This document shows, piece by piece, positions 1-10,234 of a stretch of 64,000 nt of DNA (within the stretch, counting starts at the first letter, position 1; each line of letters starts with the position of its first letter). Under the pieces are notes generated by a model. The model searched no databases and was not told the DNA's origin. It was given only the letters and a program-made list of their open reading frames with translations. Made by a program: the position numbers and the translations under genes. This DNA is from Vespa crabro (Eukaryota; Arthropoda; Insecta; Hymenoptera; Vespidae), in NCBI RefSeq assembly GCF_910589235.1, contig NW_025813626.1, forward strand, positions 16,967-80,966, read 5' to 3'.

Positions 1-67
1 AACATTGCATTTCATAAGATCAAACATCTATTTTATATTGGAATCAAAGTTTTTAACATTCTTTCAT

Positions 68-81
68 ATCGTATATACGAT
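68..81. repeat. 14-bp perfect palindrome in each monomer
   Basis: ATCGTATATACGAT reads identically on both strands and recurs once per 341 bp. It is the longest uninterrupted dyad in the monomer. Some copies lose symmetry through single changes, such as GTAAATACG near 21555, 27693 and 28375, or GTACATACG near 35197, 53272 and 54296. No known protein-binding consensus is recognised. Dyad symmetry in satellites has been linked to non-B DNA at centromeres that lack CENP-B boxes; applying that here is inference. Confidence 0.8.
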
Positions 82-92
82 TTTTCGCTCAT

Positions 93-102
93 ATACGCGT
101 AT
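93..102. repeat. 10-bp palindrome with ACGCGT core
   Basis: ATACGCGTAT is a perfect dyad 11 bp downstream of the 14-bp palindrome, and so lies about one helical turn from it. The 7-mer ATACGCG occurs again at 209-215 and 251-257 in the same monomer, giving three copies per repeat. The CGTTGCGTCG variants near 33177, 35907 and 37612 disrupt this palindrome and mark one family of monomers. Confidence 0.75.
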
Positions 103-155
103 CGTCGAAAAACGAAAACTTGAAATCTCGTTCAATTTCAATGATTTTATATTCT

Positions 156-161
156 ATCGAT
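156..161. repeat. ATCGAT palindrome (first of two per monomer)
   Basis: ATCGAT occurs here and again at 332-337 (inside AATCGATT, 331-338), so the array has two ClaI-type sites per 341 bp. Local losses include CGTTGCAG near 841, 42100 and 59864, CTGTCGATG near 33911, and CTACCGATG near 58837. Confidence 0.7.
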
Positions 162-163
162 GC

Positions 164-191
164 AGAATAAAGAATATAACAAGAATATAAC
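164..191 (+). repeat. Short internal direct repeats of AGAATA / AGAATATAAC
   Basis: AGAATATAAC at 171-180 is repeated exactly at 182-191, and a shorter AGAATA begins at 164. The three units are 7 and 11 bp apart. Diagnostic variants of the last unit label neighbourhoods of the array: AGAATAAAACG (17.4-25.4 kb), AGAAAATAACG (near 20641, 24733 and 29507) and AATAAGAAT in the preceding unit (32-40 kb and 54-63 kb). Confidence 0.7.
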
Positions 192-243
192 GTTTTTACT
201 ATGTTTAAATACGCGTTTTCATATGATAATTGTCGAAAAACGT
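190..243. repeat. Nested inverted repeats: ACGTTTTT ... AAAAACGT
   Basis: ACGTTTTT (190-197) is the exact reverse complement of AAAAACGT (236-243), with 38 bp between the arms. That interval contains the 8-bp palindrome TCATATGA (219-226). The right arm overlaps a second inverted repeat, TGTCGA/TCGACA (231-236/246-251). Together they form the most dyad-rich part of the monomer and could fold on either strand. The right arm is also the least stable part of the repeat, with many substitutions and homopolymer length changes. Confidence 0.65.
219..226. repeat. TCATATGA palindrome with one CATATG per monomer
   Basis: This is a perfect 8-bp dyad recurring every 341 bp; it gives about one NdeI-type site per monomer and should make the array appear as a 341-bp ladder. 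The copy near 41139 has lost two bases (CGTTTTCATGATAAT) and with them the site. Copies near 40463, 41483 and 42848 carry CATATGAAAATT, which breaks the outer pair. Confidence 0.75.
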
Positions 244-251
244 AATCGACA
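231..251. repeat. 6-bp inverted repeat TGTCGA/TCGACA with 9-bp loop
   Basis: TGTCGA (231-236) pairs with TCGACA (246-251) around AAAACGTAA. The loop contains the most polymorphic site of the monomer, base 242, where all four nucleotides are found among copies. Variants TTTTCG (near 15919, 40128, 54795, 56186 and 63007) and GTCGGAAAAC (near 35357, 39789, 40814, 42174, 45931 and 49341) change the left arm. A possible stem-loop is inferred from symmetry only. Confidence 0.6.
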
Positions 252-2732
252 TACGCGAATTTCGGTATATGCGAAGATAAAATCGTGAAATCTTTAATAA
301 TACTTGTGCCACAGTTAGAAAAATGTTACCAATCGATTCAGAACATTGCATTTCATAAGATCAAACATCTATTTTATATTGGAATCAAAGTTTTTAACAT
401 TCTTTCATATCGTATATACGATTTTTCGCTCATATACGCGTATCGTCGAAAAACGAAAACTTGAAATCTCGTTCAATTTCAATGATTTTATATTCTATCG
501 ATGCAGAATAAAGAATATAACAAGAATATAACGTTTTTACTATGTTAAAATACGCGTTTTCATATGATAATTGTCGAAAAACGTAATCGACATACGCGAA
601 TTTCGGTATATGCGAAGATAAAATCGTGAAATCTTTAATAATACTTGTGCCACAGTTAGAAAAATGTTACCAATCGATTCAGAACAGTGCATTTCATAAG
701 ATCAAACATCTATTTTATATTGGAATCAAAGTTTTTAACATTCTTTCATATCGTATATACGATTTTTCGCTCATATACGCGTATCGTCGAAAAACGAAAA
801 CTTGAAATCTCGTTCAATTTCAATGATTTTATATTCTATCGTTGCAGAATAAAGAATATAACAAGAATATAACGTTTTTACTATGTTTAAATACGCGTTT
901 TCATATGATAATTGTCGAAAAACGTAATCGACATACGCGAATTTTGGTATATGCGAAGATAAAATCGTGAAATCTTTAATAATACTTGTGCCACAGTTAG
1001 AAAAATGTTACCAATCGATTCAGAACATTGCATTTCATAAGATCAAACATCTATTTTATATTGGAATCAAAGTTTTTAACATTCTTTCATATCGTATATA
1101 CGATTTTTCGCTCATATACGCGTATCGTCGAAAAACGAGAACTTGAAATCTCGTTCAATTTCAATGACTTTATATACTATCGATGCAGAATAAAGAATAT
1201 AACAAGAATATAACGTTTTTACTATGTTTAAATACGCGTTTTCATATGATAATTGTCGAAAAACGTAATCGACATACGCGAATTTCGGTATATGCGAAGA
1301 TAAAATCGTGAAATCTTTAATAATACTTGTGCCACAGTTAGAAAAATGTTACCAATGGATTCAGAACAGTGCATTTCATAAGATCAAACATCTATTTTAT
1401 ATTGGAATCAAAGTTTTTAACATTCTTTCATATCGTATATACGATTTTTCGCTCATATACGCGTATCGTCGAAAAACGAAAACTTGAAACCTCGTTCAAT
1501 TTCAATGATTTTATATTCTATCGATGCAGAATAAAGAATATAACAAGAATATAACGTTTTTACTATGTTTAAATACGCGTTTTCATATGATAATTGTCGA
1601 AAAACGTAATCGACATACGCGAATTTCGGTATATGCGAAGATAAAATCGTGAAATCTTTAATAATACTTGTGCCACAGTTAGAAAAATGTTACCAATCGA
1701 TTCAGAACATTGCATTTCATAAGATCAAACATCTATTTTATATTGGAATCAAAGTTTTTAACATTCTTTCATATCGTATATACGATTTTTCGCTCATATA
1801 CGCGTATCGTCGAAAAACGAAAACTTGAAATCTCGTTCAATTTCAATGATTTTATATTCTATCGATGCAGAATAAAGAATATAACAAGAATATAACGTTT
1901 TTACTATGTTTAAATACGCGTTTTCATATGATAATTGTCGAAAAACGTAATCGACATACGCGAATTTCGGTATATGCGAAGATAAAATCGTGAAATCTTT
2001 AATAATACTTGTGCCACAGTTAGAAAAATGTTACCAATCGATTCAGAACATTGCATTTCATAAGATCAAACATCTATTTTATATTGGAATCAAAGTTTTT
2101 AACATTCTTTCATATCGTATATACGATTTTTCGCTCATATACGCGTATCGTCGAAAAACGAAAACTTGAAATCTCGTTCAATTTCAATGATTTTATATTC
2201 TATCGATGCAGAATAAAGAATATAACAAGAATATAACGTTTTTACTATGTTTAAATACGCGTTTTCATATGATAATTGTCGAAAAACGTAATCGACATAC
2301 GCGAATTTCGGTATATGCGAAGATAAAATCGTGAAATCTTTAATAATACTTGTGCCACAGTTAGAAAAATGTTACCAATCGATTCAGAACATTGCATTTC
2401 ATAAGATCAAACATCTATTTTATATTGGAATCAAAGTTTTTAACATTCTTTCATATCGTATATACGATTTTTCGCTCATATACGCGTATCGTCGAAAAAC
2501 GAAAACTTGAAATCTCGTTCAATTTCAATGATTTTATATTCTATCGATGCAGAATAAAGAATATAACAAGAATATAACGTTTTTACTATGTTTAAATACG
2601 CGTTTTCATATGATAATTGTCGAAAAACGTAATCGACATACGCGAATTTCGGTATATGCGAAGATAAAATCGTGAAATCTTTAATAATACTTGTGCCACA
2701 GTTAGAAAAATTTTACCAATCGATTCAGAACA

Positions 2733-5700
2733 GTGCATTTCATAAGATCAAACATCTATTTTATATTGGAATCAAAGTTTTTAACATTCTTTCATATCGT
2801 ATATACGATTTTTCGCTCATATACGCGTATCGTCGAAAAACGAAAACTTGAAATCTCGTTCAATTTCAATGATTTTATATTCTATCGATGCAGAATAAAG
2901 AATATAACAAGAATATAACGTTTTTACTATGTTTAAATACGCGTTTTCATATGATAATTGTCGAAAAACCTAATCGACATACGCGAATTTCGGTATATGC
3001 GAAGATAAAATCGTGAAATCTTTAATAATACTTGTGCCACAGTTAGAAAAATGTTACCAATGGATTCAGAACAGTGCATTTCATAAGATCAAACATCTAT
3101 TTTATATTGGAATCAAAGTTTTTAACATTCTTTCATATCGTATATACGATTTTTCGCTCATATACGCGTATCGTCGAAAAACGAAAACTTGAAACCTCGT
3201 TCAATTTCAATGATTTTATATTCTATCGATGCAGAATAAAGAATATAACAAGAATATAACGTTTTTACTATGTTTAAATACGCGTTTTCATATGATAATT
3301 GTCGAAAAACGTAATCGACATACGCGAATTTCGGTATATGCGAAGATAAAATCGTGAAATCTTTAATAATACTTGTGCCACAGTTAGAAAAATGTTACCA
3401 ATCGATTCAGAACATTGCATTTCATAAGATCAAACATCTATTTTATATTGGAATCAAAGTTTTTAACATTCTTTCATATCGTATATACGATTTTTCGCTC
3501 ATATACGCGTATCGTCGAAAAACGAAAACTTGAAATCTCGTTCAATTTCAATGATTTTATATTCTATCGATGCAGAATAAAGAATATAACAAGAATATAA
3601 CGTTTTTACTATGTTTAAATACGCGTTTTCATATGATAATTGTCGAAAAACGTAATCGACATACGCGAATTTCGGTATATGCGAAGATAAAATCGTGAAA
3701 TATTTAATAATACTTGTGCCACAGTTAGAGAAATGTTACCAATCGATTCAGAACATTGCACATCATAAGATCAAACATCTATTTTATATTGGAATCAAAG
3801 TTTTTAACATTCTTTCATATCGTATATACGATTTTTCGCTCATATACGCGTATCGTCGAAAAACGAAAACTTGAAATCTCGTTCAATTTCAATGATTTTA
3901 TATTCTATCGATGCAGAATAAAGAATATAACAAGAATATAACGTTTTTACTATGTTTAAATACGCGTTTTCATATGATAATTGTCGAAAAACGTAATCGA
4001 CATACGCGAATTTCGGTATATGCGAAGATAAAATCGTGAAATCATTAATAATACTTGTGCCACAGTTAGAAAAATGTTACCAATCGATTCAGAACATTGC
4101 ATTTCATAAGATCAAACATCTATTTTATATTGGAATCAAAGTTTTTAACATTCTTTCATATCGTATATACGATTTTTCGCTCATATACGCGTATCGTCGA
4201 AAAACGAAAACTTGAAATCTCGTTCAATTTCAATGATTTTATATTCTATCGATGCAGAATAAAGAATATAACAAGAATATAACGTTTTTACTATGTTTAA
4301 ATACGCGTTTTCATATGATAATTGTCGAAAAACGTAATCGACATACGCGAATTTCGGTATATGCGAAGATAAAATCGTGAAATCTTTAATAATACTTGTG
4401 CCACAGTTAGAAAAATGTTACCAATCGATTCAGAACATTGCATTTCATAAGATCAAACATCTATTTTATATTGAATTCAAAGTTTTTAACATTCTTTCAT
4501 ATCGTATATACGATTTTTCGCTCATATACGCGTATCGTCGAAAAACGAAAACTTGAAATCTCGTTCAATTACAATGATTTTATATTCTATCGATGCAGAA
4601 TAAAGAATATAACAAGAATATAACGTTTTTACTATGTTTAAATACGCGTTTTCATATGATAATTGTCGAAAAACGTAATCGACATACGCGAATTTCGGTA
4701 TATGCGAAGATAAAATCGTGAAATCATTAATAATACTTGTGCCACAGTTAGAAAAATGTTACCAATCGATTCAGAACATTGCATTTCATAAGATCAAACA
4801 TCTATTTTATATTGGAATCAAAGTTTTTAACATTCTTTCATATCGTATATACGATTTTTCGCTCATATACGCGTATCGTCGAAAAACGAAAACTTGAAAT
4901 CTCGTTCAATTTCAATGATTTTATATTCTATCGATGCAGAATAAAGAATATAACAAGAATATAACGTTTTTACTATGTTTAAATACGCGTTTTCATATGA
5001 TAATTGTCGAAAAACTTAATCGACATACGCGAATTTCGGTATATGCGAAGATAAAATCGTGAAATCTTTAATAATACTTGTGCCACAGTTAGAAAAATGT
5101 TACCAATCGATTCAGAACATTGCATTTCATAAGATCAAACATCTATTTTATATTGAATTCAAAGTTTTTAACATTCTTTCATATCGTATATACGATTTTT
5201 CGCTCATATACGCGTATCGTCGAAAAACGAAAACTTGAAATCTCGTTCAATTTCAATGATTTTATATTCTATCGATGCAGAATAAAGAATATAACAAGAA
5301 TATAACGTTTTTACTATGTTTAAATACGCGTTTTCATATGATAATTGTCGAAAAACGTAATCGACATACGCGAATTTCGGTATATGCGAAGATAAAATCG
5401 TGAAATCATTAATAATACTTGTGCCACAGTTAGAAAAATGTTACCAATCGATTCAGAACATTGCATTTCATAAGATCAAACATCTATTTTATATTGGAAT
5501 CAAAGTTTTTAACATTCTTTCATATCGTATATACGATTTTTCGCTCATATACGCGTATCGTCGAAAAACGAAAACTTGAAATCTCGTTCAATTTCAATGA
5601 TTTTATATTCTATCGATGCAGAATAAAGAATATAACAAGAATATAACGTTTTTACTATGTTTAAATACGCGTTTTCATATGATAATTGTCGAAAAACGTA

Positions 5701-6483
5701 ATCGACATACGCGAATTTCGGTATATGCGAAGATAAAATCGTGAAATCTTTAATAATACTTGTGCCACAGTTAGAAAAATGTTACCAATCGATTCAGAAC
5801 ATTGCATTTCATAAGATCAAACATCTATTTTATATTGAATTCAAAGTTTTTAACATTCTTTCATATCGTATATACGATTTTTCGCTCATATACGCGTATC
5901 GTCGAAAAACGAAAACTTGAAATCTCGTTCAATTTCAATGATTTTATATTCTATCGATGCAGAATAAAGAATATAACAAGAATATAACGTTTTTACTATG
6001 TTTAAATACGCGTTTTCATATGATAATTGTCGAAAAACGTAATCGACATACGCGAATTTCGGTATATGCGAAGATAAAATCGTGAAATCATTAATAATAC
6101 TTGTGCCACAGTTAGAAAAATGTTACCAATCGATTCAGAACATTGCATTTCATAAGATCAAACATCTATTTTATATTGGAATCAAAGTTTTTAACATTCT
6201 TTCATATCGTATATACGATTTTTCGCTCATATACGCGTATCGTCGAAAAACGAAAACTTGAAATCTCGTTCAATTTCAATGATTTTATATTCTATCGATG
6301 CAGAATAAAGAATATAACAAGAATATAACGTTTTTACTATGTTTAAATACGCGTTTTCATATGATAATTGTCGAAAAACGTAATCGACATACGCGAATTT
6401 CGGTATATGCGAAGATAAAATCGTGAAATCATTAATAATACTTGTGCCACAGTTAGAAAAATGTTACCAATCGATTCAGAACA
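2733..6483 (+). repeat. 18-mer higher-order repeat, first copy
   Basis: The marker order here recurs 6138 bp (18 monomers) downstream. ACCTAATCG in the monomer at 2733 matches 8871; ACTTAATCG at 4779 matches 10917; GAATTC monomers at 5120 and 5802 match 11258 and 11940; and the terminal TCATTAATAA at 6143 matches 12281. Between the anchors, the later copy has gained one monomer (9212) and lost one, so spacing is locally 19. The monomer at 3756 is unusual in reading GCACATCATAAG and following GTTAGAGAAATG. Confidence 0.7.
3756..6142 (+). repeat. Dimeric alternation of two monomer types
   Basis: Monomers at 3756, 4438, 5120 and 5802 end in TCATTAATAA, whereas the intervening ones at 4097, 4779 and 5461 end in TCTTTAATAA. 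The first-type copies at 4438, 5120 and 5802 also carry TTGAATTCAAAG. This gives a clear 682-bp two-monomer period for about 3.5 cycles inside the longer HOR. Confidence 0.75.
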
Positions 6484-7506
6484 GTGCATTTCATAAGATC
6501 AAACATCTATTTTATATTGGAATCAAAGTTTTTAACATTCTTTCATATCGTATATACGATTTTTCGCTCATATACGCGTATCGTCGAAAAACGAGAACTT
6601 GAAATCTCGTTCAATTTCAATGACTTTATATACTATCGATGCAGAATAAAGAATATAACAAGAATATAACGTTTTTACTATGTTTAAATACGCGTTTTCA
6701 TATGATAATTGTCGAAAAACGTAATCGACATACGCGAATTTCGGTATATGCGAAGATAAAATCGTGAAATCTTTAATAATACTTGTGCCACAGTTAGAAA
6801 AATGTTACCAATCGATTCAGAACATTGCATTTCATAAGATCAAACATCTATTTTATATTGGAATCAAAGTTTTTAACATTCTTTCATATCGTATATACGA
6901 TTTTTCGCTCATATACGCGTATCGTCGAAAAACGAAAACTTGAAATCTCGTTCAATTTCAATGATTTTATATTCTATCGATGCAGAATAAAGAATATAAC
7001 AAGAATATAACGTTTTTACTATGTTTAAATACGCGTTTTCATATGATAATTGTCGAAAAACGTAATCGAAATACGCGAATTTCGGTATATGCGAAGATAA
7101 AATCGTGAAATCTTTAATAATACTTGTGCCACAGTTAGAAAAATGTTACCAATCGATTCAGAACAGTGCATTTCATAAGATCAAACATCTATTTTATATT
7201 GGAAAAAAAGTTTTTAACATTCTTTCATATCGTATATACGATTTTTCGCTCATATACGCGTATCGTCGAAAAACGAAAACTTGAAATCTCGTTCAATTTC
7301 AATGATTTTATATTCTATCGATGCAGAATAAAGAATATAACAAGAATATAACGTTTTTACTATGTTTAAATACGCGATTTCATATGATAATTGTCGAAAA
7401 ACGTAATCGACATACGCGAATTTCGGTATATGCGAAGATAAAATCGTGAAATCTTTAATAATACTTGTGCCACAGTTAGAAAAATGTTACCAATCGATTC
7501 AGAACA
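6484..7506 (+). repeat. Three divergent monomers between HOR blocks
   Basis: The copy at 6484 shares ACGAGAAC and TGACTTTATATACT with the one at 1028, 16 monomers away. The copy at 6825 has AATCGAAATACG near 7066. The copy at 7166 has GGAAAAAAAG in place of GGAATCAAAG (two changes) and GCGATTTCAT near 7376. No gene or insertion is present. Confidence 0.75.
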
Positions 7507-10234
7507 GTGCATTTCATAAGATCAAACATCTATTTTATATTGGAATCAAAGTTTTTAACATTCTTTCATATCGTATATACGATTTTTCGCTCATATACGC
7601 GTATCGTCGAAAAACGAAAACTTGAAAACTCGTTCAATTTCAATGATTTTATATTCTATCGATGCAGAATAAAGAATATAACAAGAATATAACGTTTTTA
7701 CTATGTTTAAATACGCGTTTTCATATGATAATTGTCGAAAAACCTAATCGACATACGCGAATTTCGGTATATGCGAAGATAAAATCGTGAAATCTTTAAT
7801 AATACTTGTGCCACAGTTAGAAAAATGTTACCAATCGATTCAGAACATTGCATTTCATAAGATCAAACATCTATTTTATATTGGAATCAAAGTTTTTAAC
7901 ATTCTTTCATATCGTATATACGATTTTTCGCTCATATACGCGTATCGTCGAAAAACGAAAACTTGAAATCTCGTTCAATTTCATTGATTTTATATTCAAT
8001 CGATGCAGAATAAAGAATATAACAAGAATATAACGTTTTTACTATGTTTAAATACGCGTTTTCATATGATAATTGTCGAAAAACGTAATCGACATACGCG
8101 AATTTCGGTATATGCGAAGATAAAATCGTGAAATCTTTAATAATACTTGTGCCACAGTTAGAAAAATGTTACCAATGGATTCAGAACAGTGCATTTCATA
8201 AGATCAAACATCTATTTTATATTGGAATCAAAGTTTTTAACATTCTTTCATATCGTATATACGATTTTTCGCTCATATACGCGTATCGTCGAAAAACGAA
8301 AACTTGAAACCTCGTTCAATTTCAATGATTTTATATTCTATCGATGCAGAATGAAGAATATAACAAGAATATAACGTTTTTACTATGTTTAAATACGCGT
8401 TTTCATATGATAATTGTCGAAAAACGTAATCGACATACGCGAATTTCGGTATATGCGAAGATAAAATCGTGAAATCTTTAATAATACTTGTGCCACAGTT
8501 AGAAAAATGTTACCAATCGATTCAGAACATTGCATTTCATAAGATCAAACATCTATTTTATATTGGAATCAAAGTTTTTAACATTCTTTCATATCGTATA
8601 TACGATTTTTCGCTCATATACGCGTATCGTCGAAAAACGAAAACTTGAAATCTCGTTCAATTTCAATGATTTTATATTCTATCGATGCAGAATAAAGAAT
8701 ATAACAAGAATATAACGTTTTTACTATGTTTAAATACGCGTTTTCATATGATAATTGTCGAAAAACGTAATCGACATACGCGAATTTCGGTATATGCGAA
8801 GATAAAATCGTGAAATATTTAATAATACTTGTGCCACAGTTAGAAAAATGTTACCAATCGATTCAGAACAGTGCATTTCATAAGATCAAACATCTATTTT
8901 ATATTGGAATCAAAGTTTTTAACATTCTTTCATATCGTATATACGATTTTTCGCTCATATACGCGTATCGTCGAAAAACGAAAACTTGAAATCTCGTTCA
9001 ATTTCAATGATTTTATATTCTATCGATGCAGAATAAAGAATATAACAAGAATATAACGTTTTTACTATGTTTAAATACGCGTTTTCATATGATAATTGTC
9101 GAAAAACCTAATCGACATACGCGAATTTCGGTATATGCGAAGATAAAATCGTGAAATCTTTAATAATACTTGTGCCACAGTTAGAAAAATGTTACCAATC
9201 GATTCAGAACATTGCATTTCATAAGATCAAACATCTATTTTATATTGGAATCAAAGTTTTTAACATTCTTTCATATCGTATATACGATTTTTCGCTCATA
9301 TACGCGTATCGTCGAAAAACGAAAACTTGAAATCTCGTTCAATTTCATTGATTTTATATTCAATCGATGCAGAATAAAGAATATAACAAGAATATAACGT
9401 TTTTACTATGTTTAAATACGCGTTTTCATATGATAATTGTCGAAAAACGTAATCGACATACGCGAATTTCGGTATATGCGAAGATAAAATCGTGAAATCT
9501 TTAATAATACTTGTGCCACAGTTAGAAAAATGTTACCAATGGATTCAGAACAGTGCATTTCATAAGATCAAACATCTATTTTATATTGGAATCAAAGTTT
9601 TTAACATTCTTTCATATCGTATATACGATTTTTCGCTCATATACGCGTATCGTCGAAAAACGAAAACTTGAAACCTCGTTCAATTTCAATGATTTTATAT
9701 TCTATCGATGCAGAATAAAGAATATAACAAGAATATAACGTTTTTACTATGTTTAAATACGCGTTTTAATATGATAATTGTCGAAAAACGTAATCGACAT
9801 ACGCGAATTTCGGTATATGCGAAGATAAAATCGTGAAATCTTTAATAATACTTGTGCCACAGTTAGAAAAATGTTACCAATCGATTCAGAACATTGCATT
9901 TCATAAGATCAAACATCTATTTTATATTGGAATCAAAGTTTTTAACATTCTTTCATATCGTATATACGATTTTTCGCTCATATACGCGTATCGTCGAAAA
10001 ACGAAAACTTGAAATCTCGTTCAATTTCAATGATTTTATATTCTATCGATGCAGAATAAAGAATATAACAAGAATATAACGTTTTTACTATGTTTAAATA
10101 CGCATTTTCATATGATAATTGTCGAAAAACGTAATCGACATACGCGAATTTCGGTATATGCGAAGATAAAATCGTGAAATATTTAATAATACTTGTGCCA
10201 CAGTTAGAAAAATGTTACCAATCGATTCAGAACA
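7507..10234 (+). repeat. Tandem duplication of a 4-monomer block (2 x 1364 bp)
   Basis: Monomers 7507, 7848, 8189 and 8530 are repeated in order as 8871, 9212, 9553 and 9894. The shared markers are AACAGTGC plus ACCTAATCG; TTCATTGATT plus TTCAATCGATG; CAATGGATTC plus GAAACCTCG; and GAAATATTTAATAA. The earlier block at 2733-3755 has the same series without the second member. A few private changes, such as AGAATGAAG near 8350, GCGTTTTAATATG near 9763 and ACGCATTTTC near 10102, arose after duplication. Confidence 0.8.

Larger units (their letters stand above)
104..242 (+). repeat. Internal direct repeat GTCGAAAAACG, 128 bp apart
   Basis: The 11-mer GTCGAAAAACG occurs at 104-114 and again at 232-242 in each monomer. 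Both copies lie near an ATACGCG (93-99 upstream of the first, 209-215 upstream of the second). This may be a trace of an older, shorter repeat from which the 341-bp unit grew, but flanking similarity is too weak to define such a unit. The two copies evolve differently: the second is among the most variable parts of the monomer. Confidence 0.6.
5..345 (+). repeat. Reference monomer of the satellite (first full copy)
   Basis: This copy matches the commonest form and can serve as the type monomer. It has 52 C and 46 G in 341 bp (28.7% G+C) and 22 CpG. Landmarks in order are: a palindrome at 68-81, a palindrome containing ACGCGT at 93-102, GTCGAAAAACG at 104-114, a ClaI-type ATCGAT at 156-161, three AGAATA units at 164-191, ACGTTTTT at 190-197, CATATG at 220-225, a second GTCGAAAAACG at 232-242, and AATCGATT at 331-338. 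I see no clear division into two related ~170-bp halves. The length of 341 bp is close to twice a nucleosome repeat, which is suggestive only. Confidence 0.95.
1..2732 (+). repeat. Near-consensus block, monomers n=0-7
   Basis: This stretch holds eight tandem monomers, of which those starting at 1710 and 2051 look identical. Notable variants are an A-for-T change in GTTAAAATACG near 546, a GTTGCAG copy near 842, and a copy at 1028 with ACGAGAAC and TGACTTTATATACT whose only close match is the monomer at 6484. The copy at 1369 has CAATGGATTC plus GAAACCTCG, a pair of linked markers shared with 3074, 8189 and 9553. No gene is present. Confidence 0.85.

Noticed and set aside
5..190. A 61-codon open frame on the + strand in almost every monomer, a candidate repeated small protein gene
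   Set aside because: It begins on TTG or GTG, never ATG. It recurs only because the monomer does, and most variants change the amino acid (for example at codons 13, 28 and 41), so there is no sign of protein-level constraint. There is no promoter, splice or polyadenylation context.
1..341. The 341-bp unit as a fused dimer of ~170-bp monomers
   Set aside because: The only clear internal repeat (GTCGAAAAACG) is 128 bp apart, not about 170, and the flanks do not align, so a dimeric origin is not supported by eye.
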